A DNA stretch of 64,000 bases from Vitreoscilla stercoraria DSM 513 (GCF_000382305.1 NZ_KB908024.1:62001-126000); one strand, 5' to 3'; counted from the first letter of the stretch, positions 40,157-49,398 are shown. A program made the numbers and translations. Notes: generated by a model not told the origin, from the sequence alone.

Positions 40157-42526
40157 ATGTCATCAAACAAGCTCGTGGTACGCAAAGTAGCCGTGTTGGG
40201 CGCAGGTGTCATGGGTGCGCAAATTGCCGCTCATTTGGCTAATGCCAAAGTACCAACCGTGTTATTTGATTTACCAGCCAAAGAAGGTCCAAAAAATGCC
40301 ATCGTTGAAAAAGCTTTGGCTGCGTTGAAAAAACAAAAACCAGCGCCTTTGGCCAGCAAAACTGCGATTGAATACATTCAAGCCGCCAATTATGACGATG
40401 ATTTGGCGTTGTTGTCTGAGTGTGATTTGGTGATTGAAGCAGTGGCTGAGCGCTTAGACATCAAAGAAAATTTGTACAGCAAAGTGGCACCGTATTTGGG
40501 TGAAAAAACCATTTTTGCGACCAATACTTCAGGCTTGTCGATTGAAACATTGGCAGGCGTGTTTTCTAAAGAATTGAAAGACCGTTTTTGCGGTGTGCAT
40601 TTCTTCAATCCGCCACGCTATATGCATTTGGTAGAATTGATTGCATGCCAAGAAACCGATGCTGCGGTATTGGACAATTTAGAGCGTTTCTTGGTGTCGA
40701 CCTTAGGCAAAGGCGTGGTTCGCGCTAAAGATACGCCTAACTTCGTTGCCAACCGTATTGGCGTGTTCTCGATGCTCGCGACGATGGCCAATGCTGCGCA
40801 ATATGGTTTGCGTTTTGATGTGGTCGACGATTTGACGGGCGCGCGTTTGGGTCGCCCAAAATCTGCTACATTCCGTACCGCTGACGTGGTGGGTTTGGAC
40901 ACGTTTGCACACGTTGCTAAAACCATGCAAGACCATTTACAGGCTGATCCTTGGCACGCGCATTTTGGTTTGCCAACTTGGTTGACAGGCTTGATTGAAA
41001 AAGGTGCTTTGGGTGCGAAAACCAAAGCAGGTATTTTCAAAAAAGAAGGCAAGCGCATTTTTGTATTGGATGCTAACAGCGGCGAATACGTGGCTTCGAA
41101 TGAAAAAGCCGACAAAGAAGTCACTGAACTTTTGAAAGCGGCAACTTGGGGCGAAAAATTGGCGGCACTTCGTGCATCTGAACACCCACAAGCACAATTT
41201 TTGTGGGCGTGCATGCGTGATGTGTTCCATTACATCGCCGTTCATGCCAAAGACATCGCTCACAATGCCCGTGACATCGATTTTGCGATTCGTTGGGGCT
41301 TCGGTTGGGACATGGGTCCATTTGAAATTTGGCAAGCCGCTGGCTGGACGCAAGTGGCTAAATGGGTAGCAGAAGACATTGCCGCTGGTAAAACGTTGAG
41401 CAGCGAGCCGTTGCCTGAATGGGTATTAGACGGTCGTGAAGGCGTACATTCAGATGCTGGCAGCTTGAATTTCTCTAGCTTGGAAGCCGAAGGCCGCAGC
41501 CAATTGGACGTTTACAAACGCCAATATTTGCCAGCGAAATTGTTTGGAGAATCTCCAAAAGCATTGGGCGAAACCGTGTTCAAAACCGATGCGATTCACG
41601 CGTTCACTTTGGACGGTGAAGTATTGGTGATTGAAAATACCAACAAAAATCGTGCGATTAGCCGCGAAGTGTTGGAAGGCATCAATCAAGCCATTGATGT
41701 TGCCGAAGAGCGTTTCTCGTCTTTGGTGATTTGGGCACCTGAAGCACCGTTCTCAGTCGGTGCAGATTTGAAATCGATGATGCCAGCGTTTGCCACAGGT
41801 GATTTGCAAGCCATCGAAGATATGGTCAAATTGTTCCAAGACACCTCGATGCGCTTGCGTTACAGCCACATTCCAACCGTTTCTGCGGTGCAAGGTTTTG
41901 CTTTTGGTGGCGGTTGTGAGTTTGTATTGCATTCAAACAAAGTCGTGGCGGCATTGGAGTCTTACATCGGTTTGGTGGAAGTGGGCGTGGGCTTGATTCC
42001 AGCAGGCGGCGGCAGCAAAGATTTTGCATTGAAAGCGGCGCGTGCGAGCCAAGGCGATTTGTTAGCGGCCTTAAAAGACCGTTACATGAATTTGGCGATG
42101 GCGAAAGTGGCAACAAGTGCTTTGGAAGCCAAAGAATTGGGCTATTTGAATGAAGATGCGGTCGTGGTATTCAATGCGTATGAATTGTTGTTTGTCGCTT
42201 TGAACGAAGCGCGCGCATTGGCCGCTTCTGGCTGGCGTCCTGAAATTCAGCAAAAATTTGCTGTGGCAGGTCGCACCGGTGCCGCTTCGATTAAAGGCCA
42301 ATTGGTGAACATGAAAGAGGGCGGCTTCATCAGCGAATACGACATGTATTTGGGCAGCCAAATTGCCGACGTGATGACCGGTGGCGATGTGGACGCAGGT
42401 ACGATTGTCGATGAACAATGGATTTTGGATTTAGAACGCAAAGTGTTCGTGTCTTTGTTGCAACAAGAGAAAACCTTGGAGCGCATCGAGAACATGATGT
42501 CTACTGGTAAACCATTGCGCAACTGA
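40157..42526 (+). CDS. 3-hydroxyacyl-CoA dehydrogenase / enoyl-CoA hydratase (FadN-like)
   Basis: 789 residues. Domain order is dehydrogenase first, hydratase last, opposite to E. coli FadB and the same as Bacillus FadN. The NAD site is VLGAGVMGAQIAAHLANA (about 13-30), the catalytic His region CGVHFFNPPRYMHLVELIAC (about 147-166), and the substrate helical domain follows. The crotonase half spans about 490-700 with FAFGGGCEFVLHSNKVVA and GLVEVGVGLIPAGGGSKD forming the oxyanion hole and catalytic Glu. It carries out the two middle steps of beta-oxidation. RBS AAAGAGG. A DUS-pair hairpin separates it from the thiolase gene. Confidence 0.93.
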   Translation: MSSNKLVVRKVAVLGAGVMGAQIAAHLANAKVPTVLFDLPAKEGPKNAIVEKALAALKKQKPAPLASKTAIEYIQAANYDDDLALLSECDLVIEAVAERLDIKENLYSKVAPYLGEKTIFATNTSGLSIETLAGVFSKELKDRFCGVHFFNPPRYMHLVELIACQETDAAVLDNLERFLVSTLGKGVVRAKDTPNFVANRIGVFSMLATMANAAQYGLRFDVVDDLTGARLGRPKSATFRTADVVGLDTFAHVAKTMQDHLQADPWHAHFGLPTWLTGLIEKGALGAKTKAGIFKKEGKRIFVLDANSGEYVASNEKADKEVTELLKAATWGEKLAALRASEHPQAQFLWACMRDVFHYIAVHAKDIAHNARDIDFAIRWGFGWDMGPFEIWQAAGWTQVAKWVAEDIAAGKTLSSEPLPEWVLDGREGVHSDAGSLNFSSLEAEGRSQLDVYKRQYLPAKLFGESPKALGETVFKTDAIHAFTLDGEVLVIENTNKNRAISREVLEGINQAIDVAEERFSSLVIWAPEAPFSVGADLKSMMPAFATGDLQAIEDMVKLFQDTSMRLRYSHIPTVSAVQGFAFGGGCEFVLHSNKVVAALESYIGLVEVGVGLIPAGGGSKDFALKAARASQGDLLAALKDRYMNLAMAKVATSALEAKELGYLNEDAVVVFNAYELLFVALNEARALAASGWRPEIQQKFAVAGRTGAASIKGQLVNMKEGGFISEYDMYLGSQIADVMTGGDVDAGTIVDEQWILDLERKVFVSLLQQEKTLERIENMMSTGKPLRN

Positions 42527-42531
42527 TGCCT

Positions 42532-42565
42532 TTAAGCGTCCTGTAAAGGTTTACAGGACGCTTAA
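42532..42565 (+). terminator. Inverted DUS-like pair within the fad block
   Basis: TTAAGCGTCCTGTAAA (42532-42547) pairs with its complement (42550-42565), 16 bp with a GG loop. Both flanking genes run the same way, so it acts as a partial terminator or attenuator before the thiolase, whose own ribosome site (TTGGAGATAG) follows directly. Confidence 0.75.
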
Positions 42566-42588
42566 AAAACGAATTTGGAGATAGTTAA

Positions 42589-43788
42589 ATGACTCAATTG
42601 AGAGATGCTTATATTGTTGCGGCAACCCGTACACCAGTTGGCAAAGCCCCACGCGGTATGTTGCGCACGACCCGTCCTGACGACATGTTGGCGCACGTGA
42701 TCAAAAGTGTGATTGCACAAGTGCCTGAATTTGATTTGCGCGACATCAACGATGTGGTGGCAGGCTGTGCTTTCCCTGAAGCGGAACAAGGCTTGAACAT
42801 GGCACGTATTGGCGTGTTGCTCGCTGGTTTGCCTAACACCGTTGGCGGTATCACCATTAACCGCTATTGTTCATCAGGCGTGAATGCCTTGCAAATGGCG
42901 GCTGACCGCATTCGCACAGGTGAAGCTGACATCACCATCGCCGCAGGCGTGGAATCCATGTCGATGATTCCGATGATGGGCAACAAAGTCGCTTTGAACC
43001 CTGCTATTTTTGAAAAAGATGAAAACATTGCGATTGCTTATGGCATGGGTTTGACCGCTGAAAATGTTGCAAATCAATGGAATATTTCGCGCGAAGACCA
43101 AGATGCTTTTGCTGTGGAAAGCCATCGCCGTGCTTTAGAAGCGATTGCACAAGGTAAATTCAAAGCTGAAATCAGTCCGATTGAAGCGATTTACCGTTCT
43201 GCCAATTTGCAAACGCGTGAAGCGCAAATTGTGCGCAAATTGTTAGACACCGATGAAGGTCCACGTGCAGGCACTTCTTTGGAAGGTTTGGCGAAATTGC
43301 GTCCTGTATTTGCGGCCAAAGGCTCTGTGACTGCGGGCAACTCTTCACAAATGTCCGACGGCGCAGGTGCGTTGTTAGTGTGTTCGGAAGAAGCTATGAA
43401 GCGTTACGGTTTCACGCCATTGGCGCGTTATGATGGTTTTGCGGTGCGTGGTGTGCCGGCTGAAATCATGGGCATTGGCCCTAAAGAAGCGATTCCTGCG
43501 GTATTGAAGTCTTCAGGCCGCTCTTTGGCTGACATCAAATGGATGGAGTTGAACGAAGCGTTTGCTGCGCAAGCGTTGGCAGTGATTCGCGATTTGGAAT
43601 TGGACACGCAAATTGTCAATCCAAATGGCGGCGCGATTGCTTTGGGTCATCCGTTGGGCGCCACTGGTGCCATTCGTGCAGCGACTGTGATTCACGGTAT
43701 GCGAGGTCGTGGTGAAACAGGTTATGGCATGGTGACGATGTGTATCGGCACAGGCATGGGTGCGGCAGGTTTGATTGAAGTTTTGTAA
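42589..43788 (+). CDS. fadA: Acetyl-CoA C-acyltransferase (beta-ketothiolase)
   Basis: 399 residues. The last step of beta-oxidation: CoA-dependent cleavage of 3-ketoacyl-CoA. Active-site nucleophile C94 lies in NRYCSSGVNALQMA; the base His is in NPNGGAIALGHPLGATGAI (about 342-360) and the second Cys is C385 in MCIGTGMGAAGL. It is the last gene of the fad block, followed by a terminator. The symbol is by function; it is not encoded next to a fadB of the E. coli type. Confidence 0.93.
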   Translation: MTQLRDAYIVAATRTPVGKAPRGMLRTTRPDDMLAHVIKSVIAQVPEFDLRDINDVVAGCAFPEAEQGLNMARIGVLLAGLPNTVGGITINRYCSSGVNALQMAADRIRTGEADITIAAGVESMSMIPMMGNKVALNPAIFEKDENIAIAYGMGLTAENVANQWNISREDQDAFAVESHRRALEAIAQGKFKAEISPIEAIYRSANLQTREAQIVRKLLDTDEGPRAGTSLEGLAKLRPVFAAKGSVTAGNSSQMSDGAGALLVCSEEAMKRYGFTPLARYDGFAVRGVPAEIMGIGPKEAIPAVLKSSGRSLADIKWMELNEAFAAQALAVIRDLELDTQIVNPNGGAIALGHPLGATGAIRAATVIHGMRGRGETGYGMVTMCIGTGMGAAGLIEVL

Positions 43789-43811
43789 TTGTAAAGTTTG
43801 ATTCCCGTTTG

Positions 43812-43840
43812 CCCTCTTGAGAATTCGAGAGGGTTTTTTT
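43812..43840 (+). terminator. Terminator after the thiolase gene
   Basis: CCCTCT and AGAGGG arms (with an inner GAATTC) close a hairpin followed by seven T, at 43812-43840. Confidence 0.85.
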
Positions 43841-44313
43841 ATGCGTGTGTGATAAAAAATTGGCAGGAAAAAGACACTCAAATCAGTTGGAATCCAGTGC
43901 ATTTTAAAATTTCTGTTGCCATTGCAATGAATAGGGCTGTCTTGAAACGTTTGTTATGAATTTTGAATAATATATTGAGTGAGGATGTGGCTAAAGTGCA
44001 GTATTCAAACTGAGTATAAATGTTTATAGATTTGAATTATTGAAGAAAAATAAGTGATTTGGTAAGTCAGTTGGCATTCTGATTATGATGAAATTAATTA
44101 TTTATATATTCATTATTGTTTCACTTGTCGAAACAGTAATTTGACTGGTGAAATTTATTTTGCATTGTATCTTGATTTCTTGATGTGGTTATGAGAGGCT
44201 TTTATAGAAAATAGGATGCAAGATCAAACCTCAAACCGCGCTTTACAGGTCGCCTTTAGGTGTTTTGAAAGCGTTGTTGTCAGACACACAACTTATCATA
44301 GTTAGGATATGCA
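43841..44313. promoter_or_regulatory. 473-bp control region before gabT
   Basis: No gene seen. An inverted TGTTTC (44117-44122)/GAAACA (44130-44135) pair with a 7-bp spacer is a possible operator. A promoter candidate is TTGATG (44180-44185), 17 bp, TATAGA (44203-44208), giving a leader of about 100 nt. A DUS-like core (TTTACAGGTCGCC) occurs near 44243. The rest is AT-rich. Confidence 0.45.
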
Positions 44314-45603
44314 ATGAACAAGACTGAAATTACCCAACGTCGTCAAGCAGCCACCGCTCGTGGCGTGGGCATCATGTGCGATTTCTACATCGAAAAAGCC
44401 AAAAATGCAGAGTTGTGGGATACCGATGGCAATCGTTATATTGACTTTGCAGGTGGTATTGGTGTGTTGAATACTGGTCATTTGCATCCTAAAGTGCAAG
44501 CAGCCGTGGCAGAGCAATTGAACAAATTCAGTCACACTTGTTATCAAGTTGTGCCTTACGAAAGTTATACTTTGGCAGCAGAGCGCATCAATGCCAAAGC
44601 GCCTGTTAACGGCACAGCCAAAACATTCTTCTTAACGACTGGTGCAGAAGCAGTAGAAAACGCAGTGAAAGTAGCGCGTTCTTATACAGGCCGCCCAGGC
44701 GTGATTTCTTTCCAAAGTGGTTACCACGGTCGTACCAATTTGACTTTGGGCATGACGGGCAAAGTGGCTCCGTACAAATTGGGCTTTGGTCCATTCCCAG
44801 CAGACATCGTGCACGCACAATACCCAAATCCATTGTACGGCGTGAGTTCAGAAGACGCTTTGGCCAGCTTGAAATTGCAATTCAAAACCACGATTGACCC
44901 AAAACAAGTGGCTGCCATCATCATCGAGCCGATTCAAGGTGAAGGCGGTTTCAACGTCACGCCATTTGATTTCTTGCAAGGCTTGCGCGATTTGTGTGAT
45001 GAACACGGCATTGTGTTGATTTTTGACGAAGTACAAACAGGCTTTGCACGTACGGGTACTTTGTTTGCAACCGAGCAAACGGGTGTGAAGCCTGATTTGA
45101 TTACCATGGCCAAATCTTTGGCAGGTGGTTTCCCGATTTCTGGCGTGGTAGGCAAGGCTGAAATCATCGATGCACCTGCTGCAGGCGGCTTGGGTGGCAC
45201 TTACGCAGGCAGCCCATTGGGTTTGGCGGCTGTTTTGGCGGTGTTGGATGTCATTGAAGAAGAAAAATTGTGCGAACGCTCACAACAATTGGGCGACCAA
45301 TTGCGTGCACGATTGGAAAGCTTGCAAGAAGCAGTACCACAAATTCGCGTGGTACGTGGTTTGGGCGGTATGATTGCGGTTGAATTCATGAAGCCAGATA
45401 CCAACGAACACGATCCAGAATTCACCAAACGTGCGCAAACACACGCTTTGGAAAACGGTTTGATTTTGCTCACTTGCGGTATGTATTACAACGTAATGCG
45501 CTTCTTATTCCCAGTAACGATTGAAGACGAAGTGTTTGCAGAAGCATTAGACACATTGGAAGCTGCTTTGAAATATGCAGCGACTCAAGCAGCGACTGCT
45601 TAA
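44314..45603 (+). CDS. gabT: 4-aminobutyrate aminotransferase
   Basis: 429 residues. A class III PLP enzyme moving the amino group of GABA to 2-oxoglutarate, giving succinate semialdehyde. Seen: RYIDFAGGIGVLNTGHLHPKV (about 41-61), the cofactor phosphate site TTGAEAVENAVKVA, D238 in IFDEVQTGFARTG, and Schiff-base K267 in TMAKSLAGGFPISG. The glutamate region EPIQGEGGF (about 205-213) is the GabT form. The ATG follows AGTTAGGATATGCA. It pairs with gabD 77 bp downstream to feed GABA carbon into the TCA cycle. Confidence 0.95.
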   Translation: MNKTEITQRRQAATARGVGIMCDFYIEKAKNAELWDTDGNRYIDFAGGIGVLNTGHLHPKVQAAVAEQLNKFSHTCYQVVPYESYTLAAERINAKAPVNGTAKTFFLTTGAEAVENAVKVARSYTGRPGVISFQSGYHGRTNLTLGMTGKVAPYKLGFGPFPADIVHAQYPNPLYGVSSEDALASLKLQFKTTIDPKQVAAIIIEPIQGEGGFNVTPFDFLQGLRDLCDEHGIVLIFDEVQTGFARTGTLFATEQTGVKPDLITMAKSLAGGFPISGVVGKAEIIDAPAAGGLGGTYAGSPLGLAAVLAVLDVIEEEKLCERSQQLGDQLRARLESLQEAVPQIRVVRGLGGMIAVEFMKPDTNEHDPEFTKRAQTHALENGLILLTCGMYYNVMRFLFPVTIEDEVFAEALDTLEAALKYAATQAATA

Positions 45604-45618
45604 TTCCCATTGCGCCAA

Positions 45619-45647
45619 AAGGCGTCCTGTAACTTACAGGGCGCCTT
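45619..45647 (+). terminator. Imperfect DUS-like pair between gabT and gabD
   Basis: AAGGCGTCCTGTAA (45619-45632) pairs with TTACAGGGCGCCTT (45634-45647) with one mismatch and almost no loop. It lies inside the gab operon with no T run, so any termination is partial. Confidence 0.65.
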
Positions 45648-45680
45648 ATTGATATCAAAATATACGAAGGATGATTCAGT

Positions 45681-47162
45681 ATGACTCAAGCAGCAGACAT
45701 TGCATTGCAATTGAAAGACAGCGCTTTATTCAAAAACCAATCTTATATTAATGGTGAATGGTTGGATGCCGACAGTGGCGAAACCGTTGAAGTGACCAAT
45801 CCTGCTAATGGTGAAGTCATTGGTACTGTGCCGCAAATGGGTCAAGCAGAAGCGGATCGTGCCGTTACTGCGGCATCTGCGGCATTGAATGCGTGGAAAA
45901 ACAAATCAGCCAAAGAACGCAGCCAAATCTTGCGCAAATGGTTTGATTTGATGATGGAACACCAAGAAGATTTGGGTAAAATCTTGACCATCGAACAAGG
46001 CAAACCTTTGTCAGAAGCCAAAGGCGAAATCGCTTATGGCGCCTCTTACATTGAATGGTATGCCGAAGAAGGCAAGCGTATTTATGGTGACATTATCCCA
46101 TCATTGGGCTTGGACAAACGCATTTTGGTTACCAAACAGCCCATTGGCGTGTGTGCCGCCATTACGCCTTGGAATTTCCCGAATGCGATGATTACACGCA
46201 AAGCTGCGCCAGCTTTGGCAGCAGGTTGTACATTTGTGGTGCGTCCTGCATCGCAAACACCGTTTTCGGCTTTGGCCATTGCTGAATTGGCAGACCGTGC
46301 AGGCATTCCTAAAGGTGTGTTCAACGTGTTAACAGGCAGTTCTAGCCAAATTGGCCAAGTGTTGACCAAAGACGACCGTGTGAAAAAATTCAGCTTCACA
46401 GGTTCCACTGAGGTCGGTCGCAAACTGATTGAACAATGTGCATCTACGGTGAAAAAAGTATCGATGGAATTGGGCGGCAATGCACCATTTATCGTGTTCA
46501 ATGATGCTGATTTGGATGCGGCAGTGGAAGGCGCGATGATTTGCAAATTCCGCAATGCAGGTCAAACTTGCGTGTGCGCGAACCGTATTTACGTTCAAAG
46601 CGGCGTATATGACCAATTTGTCGCGAAATTCAAAGCAGCCGTAGAAAAATTGTCTATTGGTAGCGGTTTGGAAGCGGGTGTGAATTTTGGTCCTGTGATT
46701 GATGCCAATGCAGTGAAAAAAGTGGAAGAGCATATTGCTGATGCCACGAGCAAAGGCGCGAAAGTCGAAATCGGTGGTCAGCCACACGCATTGGGCGGTT
46801 TGTTCTTTGAACCGACCATTGTGACGGGTGCGACTCAAGAAATGCAATTTGCCAAAGACGAGACGTTTGGTCCATTGGCACCTGTGTTTAAGTTTGAAAC
46901 TGAAGCAGAAGTATTAGAGTGGGCGAACGATACCGAGTTTGGTTTGGCGTCTTACTTCTATACTCGCGATATTGGCCGCATTGTGCGCGTGTCTGAAGGT
47001 TTGGAATACGGCATGGTGGCGTTGAATACGGGCATTTTGTCTAACGAAGCCGCACCATTTGGTGGCGTGAAACAATCTGGCTTGGGTCGTGAAGGTTCGA
47101 AATACGGCATTGAAGATTATGTTGAAGTGAAATATGTATTGTTGGCAGGCTTGGACAAGTAA
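45681..47162 (+). CDS. gabD: Succinate-semialdehyde dehydrogenase
   Basis: 493 residues. It oxidises succinate semialdehyde to succinate with NAD(P). Catalytic residues are present: N166 region (ITPWNFPNAM), E262 in SMELGGNAPF and nucleophile C296 in NAGQTCVCAN, with FTGSTEVGRKL for the cofactor. One oddity: the conserved Lys of the FVVKPA cofactor motif is Arg here (R188 in FVVRPASQTP), and its codon is part of a DUS-like word (GCGTCCTGC, 46242-46250). RBS GAAGGATGATTC. It ends the gab operon at a strong DUS-pair terminator. Confidence 0.95.
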   Translation: MTQAADIALQLKDSALFKNQSYINGEWLDADSGETVEVTNPANGEVIGTVPQMGQAEADRAVTAASAALNAWKNKSAKERSQILRKWFDLMMEHQEDLGKILTIEQGKPLSEAKGEIAYGASYIEWYAEEGKRIYGDIIPSLGLDKRILVTKQPIGVCAAITPWNFPNAMITRKAAPALAAGCTFVVRPASQTPFSALAIAELADRAGIPKGVFNVLTGSSSQIGQVLTKDDRVKKFSFTGSTEVGRKLIEQCASTVKKVSMELGGNAPFIVFNDADLDAAVEGAMICKFRNAGQTCVCANRIYVQSGVYDQFVAKFKAAVEKLSIGSGLEAGVNFGPVIDANAVKKVEEHIADATSKGAKVEIGGQPHALGGLFFEPTIVTGATQEMQFAKDETFGPLAPVFKFETEAEVLEWANDTEFGLASYFYTRDIGRIVRVSEGLEYGMVALNTGILSNEAAPFGGVKQSGLGREGSKYGIEDYVEVKYVLLAGLDK

Positions 47163-47182
47163 TTCATTTTCATAGCATATTC

Positions 47183-47215
47183 AAAAGCGTCCTGTAACTT
47201 ACAGGACGCTTTTTT
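47183..47215. terminator. Inverted DUS-like pair plus T run after gabD
   Basis: AAAAGCGTCCTGTAA (47183-47197) pairs with its complement (47199-47213) with a one-base loop, flanked by T residues. It separates gabD (+) from a convergent minus-strand gene ending at 47217. Confidence 0.9.
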
Positions 47216-47216
47216 G

Positions 47217-48422
47217 TCATGAGTGTAAACATGCTTGTACCTCGTAATGGAATTTACAATCGCTCATGCGGGTGGATTTTTCGGTGAAGAATGCTGCAAA
47301 TTCATTTTCTCGATAGTGTGAATCCAAGGCTGTGAAGCTTAAAATTAAGCCTTGGTCTGAGTCTTCAAATGGGGCTAAATGTAGTTTTTTTTGTGCATTG
47401 ATGGGCAAATCGGACAGCAAACACACATCCAACAACATCAACACATGATTGATGGAAATAAAACAAATGACTTTGCCCAGTACATGGGTGATGCCGATGT
47501 TGATGCTTAAAGGCGAGGTCAATAAGGCCGAAACTTCTGTATGGCTATCTGTATGTAATTGGTATTGTTTTAAAACGGCTTCTGGCAAATTGGGATTTTT
47601 TATATTGTGTAAGAGTTTGGTGGCAATAGGATGTTGTAAAAAATCTTCTCCCAAGTAAGCGGTGAATAAACCCAATGACAAACGCGATAAAAAACGGGTG
47701 GCTTCTTGGATGGTGGGTTTGTTTTCAAAGCTTAATGAAACTTGGTTTTGTAATGGTAATAAGGCTTGGAATGGATGTTGGCAATTGGATTGCCATATGC
47801 ATTTGGCTTGATAAGGCTTTAATTGCTTATTCAGTTGCTGTTGTAATATACGCCATGATTTGGATGCAGTGTCTGTGTTTTTGGGCGGGCTCACATGAAT
47901 CAACAATGTCATTTTTTGAATGTGCTCAAATTGTTTGCGCACCGATTTTGCGGCTAAAACAATGTCTTCTATGCTCACTTGTTGAATGGTTTGAGGATTA
48001 AAAAACAAATACATGGTCGAAGATTGGGCGGACTTTGGCGATGCTGTATGGGATTCTGACTCTACATGACGATGGCGTTTTTGCCAGAATAAAAGATGGT
48101 GTGAGTAGGCGTGGTATTCGATGCATTCATCGTTTGGAATGTGATTTTCTAAACTGGGATATTGCTTGAAATCTAGTATTTCAGGTGTGGGCGTTGTTTG
48201 ATTGAATATTTTGAGCATTTCCGTTTGTAATAAATAAGAATGTAAAAAGGGTTCGTCTATTTGTTTGCTTAAAAGATGATGACAATCGTCACACAATGCC
48301 ACATGCCTGAGTTTATTGGCACTGTGAGTGCCGCCTAAAGCCATGGGTATGACTGCTTCTGTGAGCGTGGGCTTGTTTTGCTCTTGGCAGATATAACAAG
48401 CTTTGTGGAAATGATTCAACAT
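47217..48422 (-). CDS. Unknown protein with N-terminal HNH-like zinc site
   Basis: 401 residues from ATG 48422 (AAAGGATTAACC before it). Residues 9-48 form an HNH-like zinc motif: C9-x2-C12, then TEAVIPMALGG in place of the usual EHIIPxxLGG, then C44-x2-C47-H48. The His normally following the Glu is Ala23, so nuclease activity is doubtful. The remaining ~350 residues are not recognised; they mix helices and strands and hold several Cys (CIWQSNCQHP, LLDVCLLSDLP). No modification, toxin or phage gene is adjacent. It could be a degenerate restriction-type or a purely structural zinc protein. Confidence 0.65.
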   Translation of the reverse strand: MLNHFHKACYICQEQNKPTLTEAVIPMALGGTHSANKLRHVALCDDCHHLLSKQIDEPFLHSYLLQTEMLKIFNQTTPTPEILDFKQYPSLENHIPNDECIEYHAYSHHLLFWQKRHRHVESESHTASPKSAQSSTMYLFFNPQTIQQVSIEDIVLAAKSVRKQFEHIQKMTLLIHVSPPKNTDTASKSWRILQQQLNKQLKPYQAKCIWQSNCQHPFQALLPLQNQVSLSFENKPTIQEATRFLSRLSLGLFTAYLGEDFLQHPIATKLLHNIKNPNLPEAVLKQYQLHTDSHTEVSALLTSPLSINIGITHVLGKVICFISINHVLMLLDVCLLSDLPINAQKKLHLAPFEDSDQGLILSFTALDSHYRENEFAAFFTEKSTRMSDCKFHYEVQACLHS

Positions 48423-48855
48423 GGTTAATCCTTTGGGTTTTGTAATTGATATGGATATTTTTAAATGCAATGTGAATTTTATCTTGTCTTTTTAAGAGAT
48501 TGACTTTAATCAAATAAGTTGCTTATTTGTTGAAATTCTAGTCAAATCATAGGTATAAGTAGCAATAAGTGTGCTGTAGGAAAGGTGCAGAATGCTGATA
48601 AGGTGCCGTATGAAAATGTCTTGATGGATGTATAAAACTGTATTTTCGTATGGATTTTTTTAATGTGTTTTAGGGTGCTTGGCTTTCACAGGTTTTTTCT
48701 TGGGTTTTAGAATGGGATGTTTGTTTTTGGTTAAACGTTACAAATAAGTTGTTCTAAAAATAGCTGGATTAAGTAAAAACTCACCAACCGTTGTAAGGCT
48801 TACTTGCAATGAAATAGGTGTATGACGTGCCGTCACGATGAGAAAGAGGTGAAAC
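48423..48855. promoter_or_regulatory. Divergent control region with 8-bp palindrome
   Basis: Inverted CAAATAAG (48511-48518) and CTTATTTG (48522-48529), 3-bp spacer, sit about 90 bp upstream of the minus-strand HNH-like gene. A second palindrome, TGACG/CGTCA (48823-48827 and 48831-48835), lies just before the ribosome site of the plus-strand gene. Nothing else is seen in this AT-rich stretch. Confidence 0.4.
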
Positions 48856-49398
48856 ATGTTGGAAAATATCAAAAGGCTTTCCGAGAAAAGCAAATTAGAC
48901 ACTCAATTGCAAGAAGCCCGTCAAGTGCGCAGCAGGGCGGTTCAATCGGTATTGGAAACTTATTTAGAACATCAAAAAAGGGTGTTAATGCAGGCTTTGA
49001 ATCAACATGGTTTTGAGGTGGTGGTATTTGAAAACCAGCGGGTGATTAAGGCGGAAATTGGCAGTTTGATGTTGCGCTTTCAATTGCCTGATTTGGGAAC
49101 ACGTTATTTGGGTGCTTTGTCGGTATTGGAATTGTCGGTACACAATGGCACACGGCGCAAAGAGTTTAAAATTTTCATTAAATTGAACCAAACAGAGCAG
49201 AAAAACAATGTGCCGATTTTGGTGAAAGATCAAGATGCGAATATGGTGATGGATGCCATTGCAGCGTATCGTGATTTAAGCCATGTCAAAGAAGAAAATT
49301 TGGTGTCGCAATTGTTTGAAATCCCGATTTTGGCGGCAACGCCTTTGGGTGTGGACAATTGGGATAAATTAACCGATGTGGCTTTAAGCAAATGCTAA
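48856..49398 (+). CDS. Unknown 180-residue cytoplasmic protein
   Basis: Not recognised. No signal or membrane segment. A charged helical N-terminus (MLENIKRLSEKSKLDTQLQEARQVRSRAVQSVLETYLEHQKRVLMQAL) is followed by a beta-rich middle (VVVFENQRVIKAEIGSLMLRFQLPDLGTRYLGALSVLELSVHN) and a helical end. Good ribosome site (GAAAGAGGTGAAAC). It is divergent from the HNH-like gene and ends at a DUS-pair hairpin. Codon use looks like its neighbours. Confidence 0.65.
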   Translation: MLENIKRLSEKSKLDTQLQEARQVRSRAVQSVLETYLEHQKRVLMQALNQHGFEVVVFENQRVIKAEIGSLMLRFQLPDLGTRYLGALSVLELSVHNGTRRKEFKIFIKLNQTEQKNNVPILVKDQDANMVMDAIAAYRDLSHVKEENLVSQLFEIPILAATPLGVDNWDKLTDVALSKC

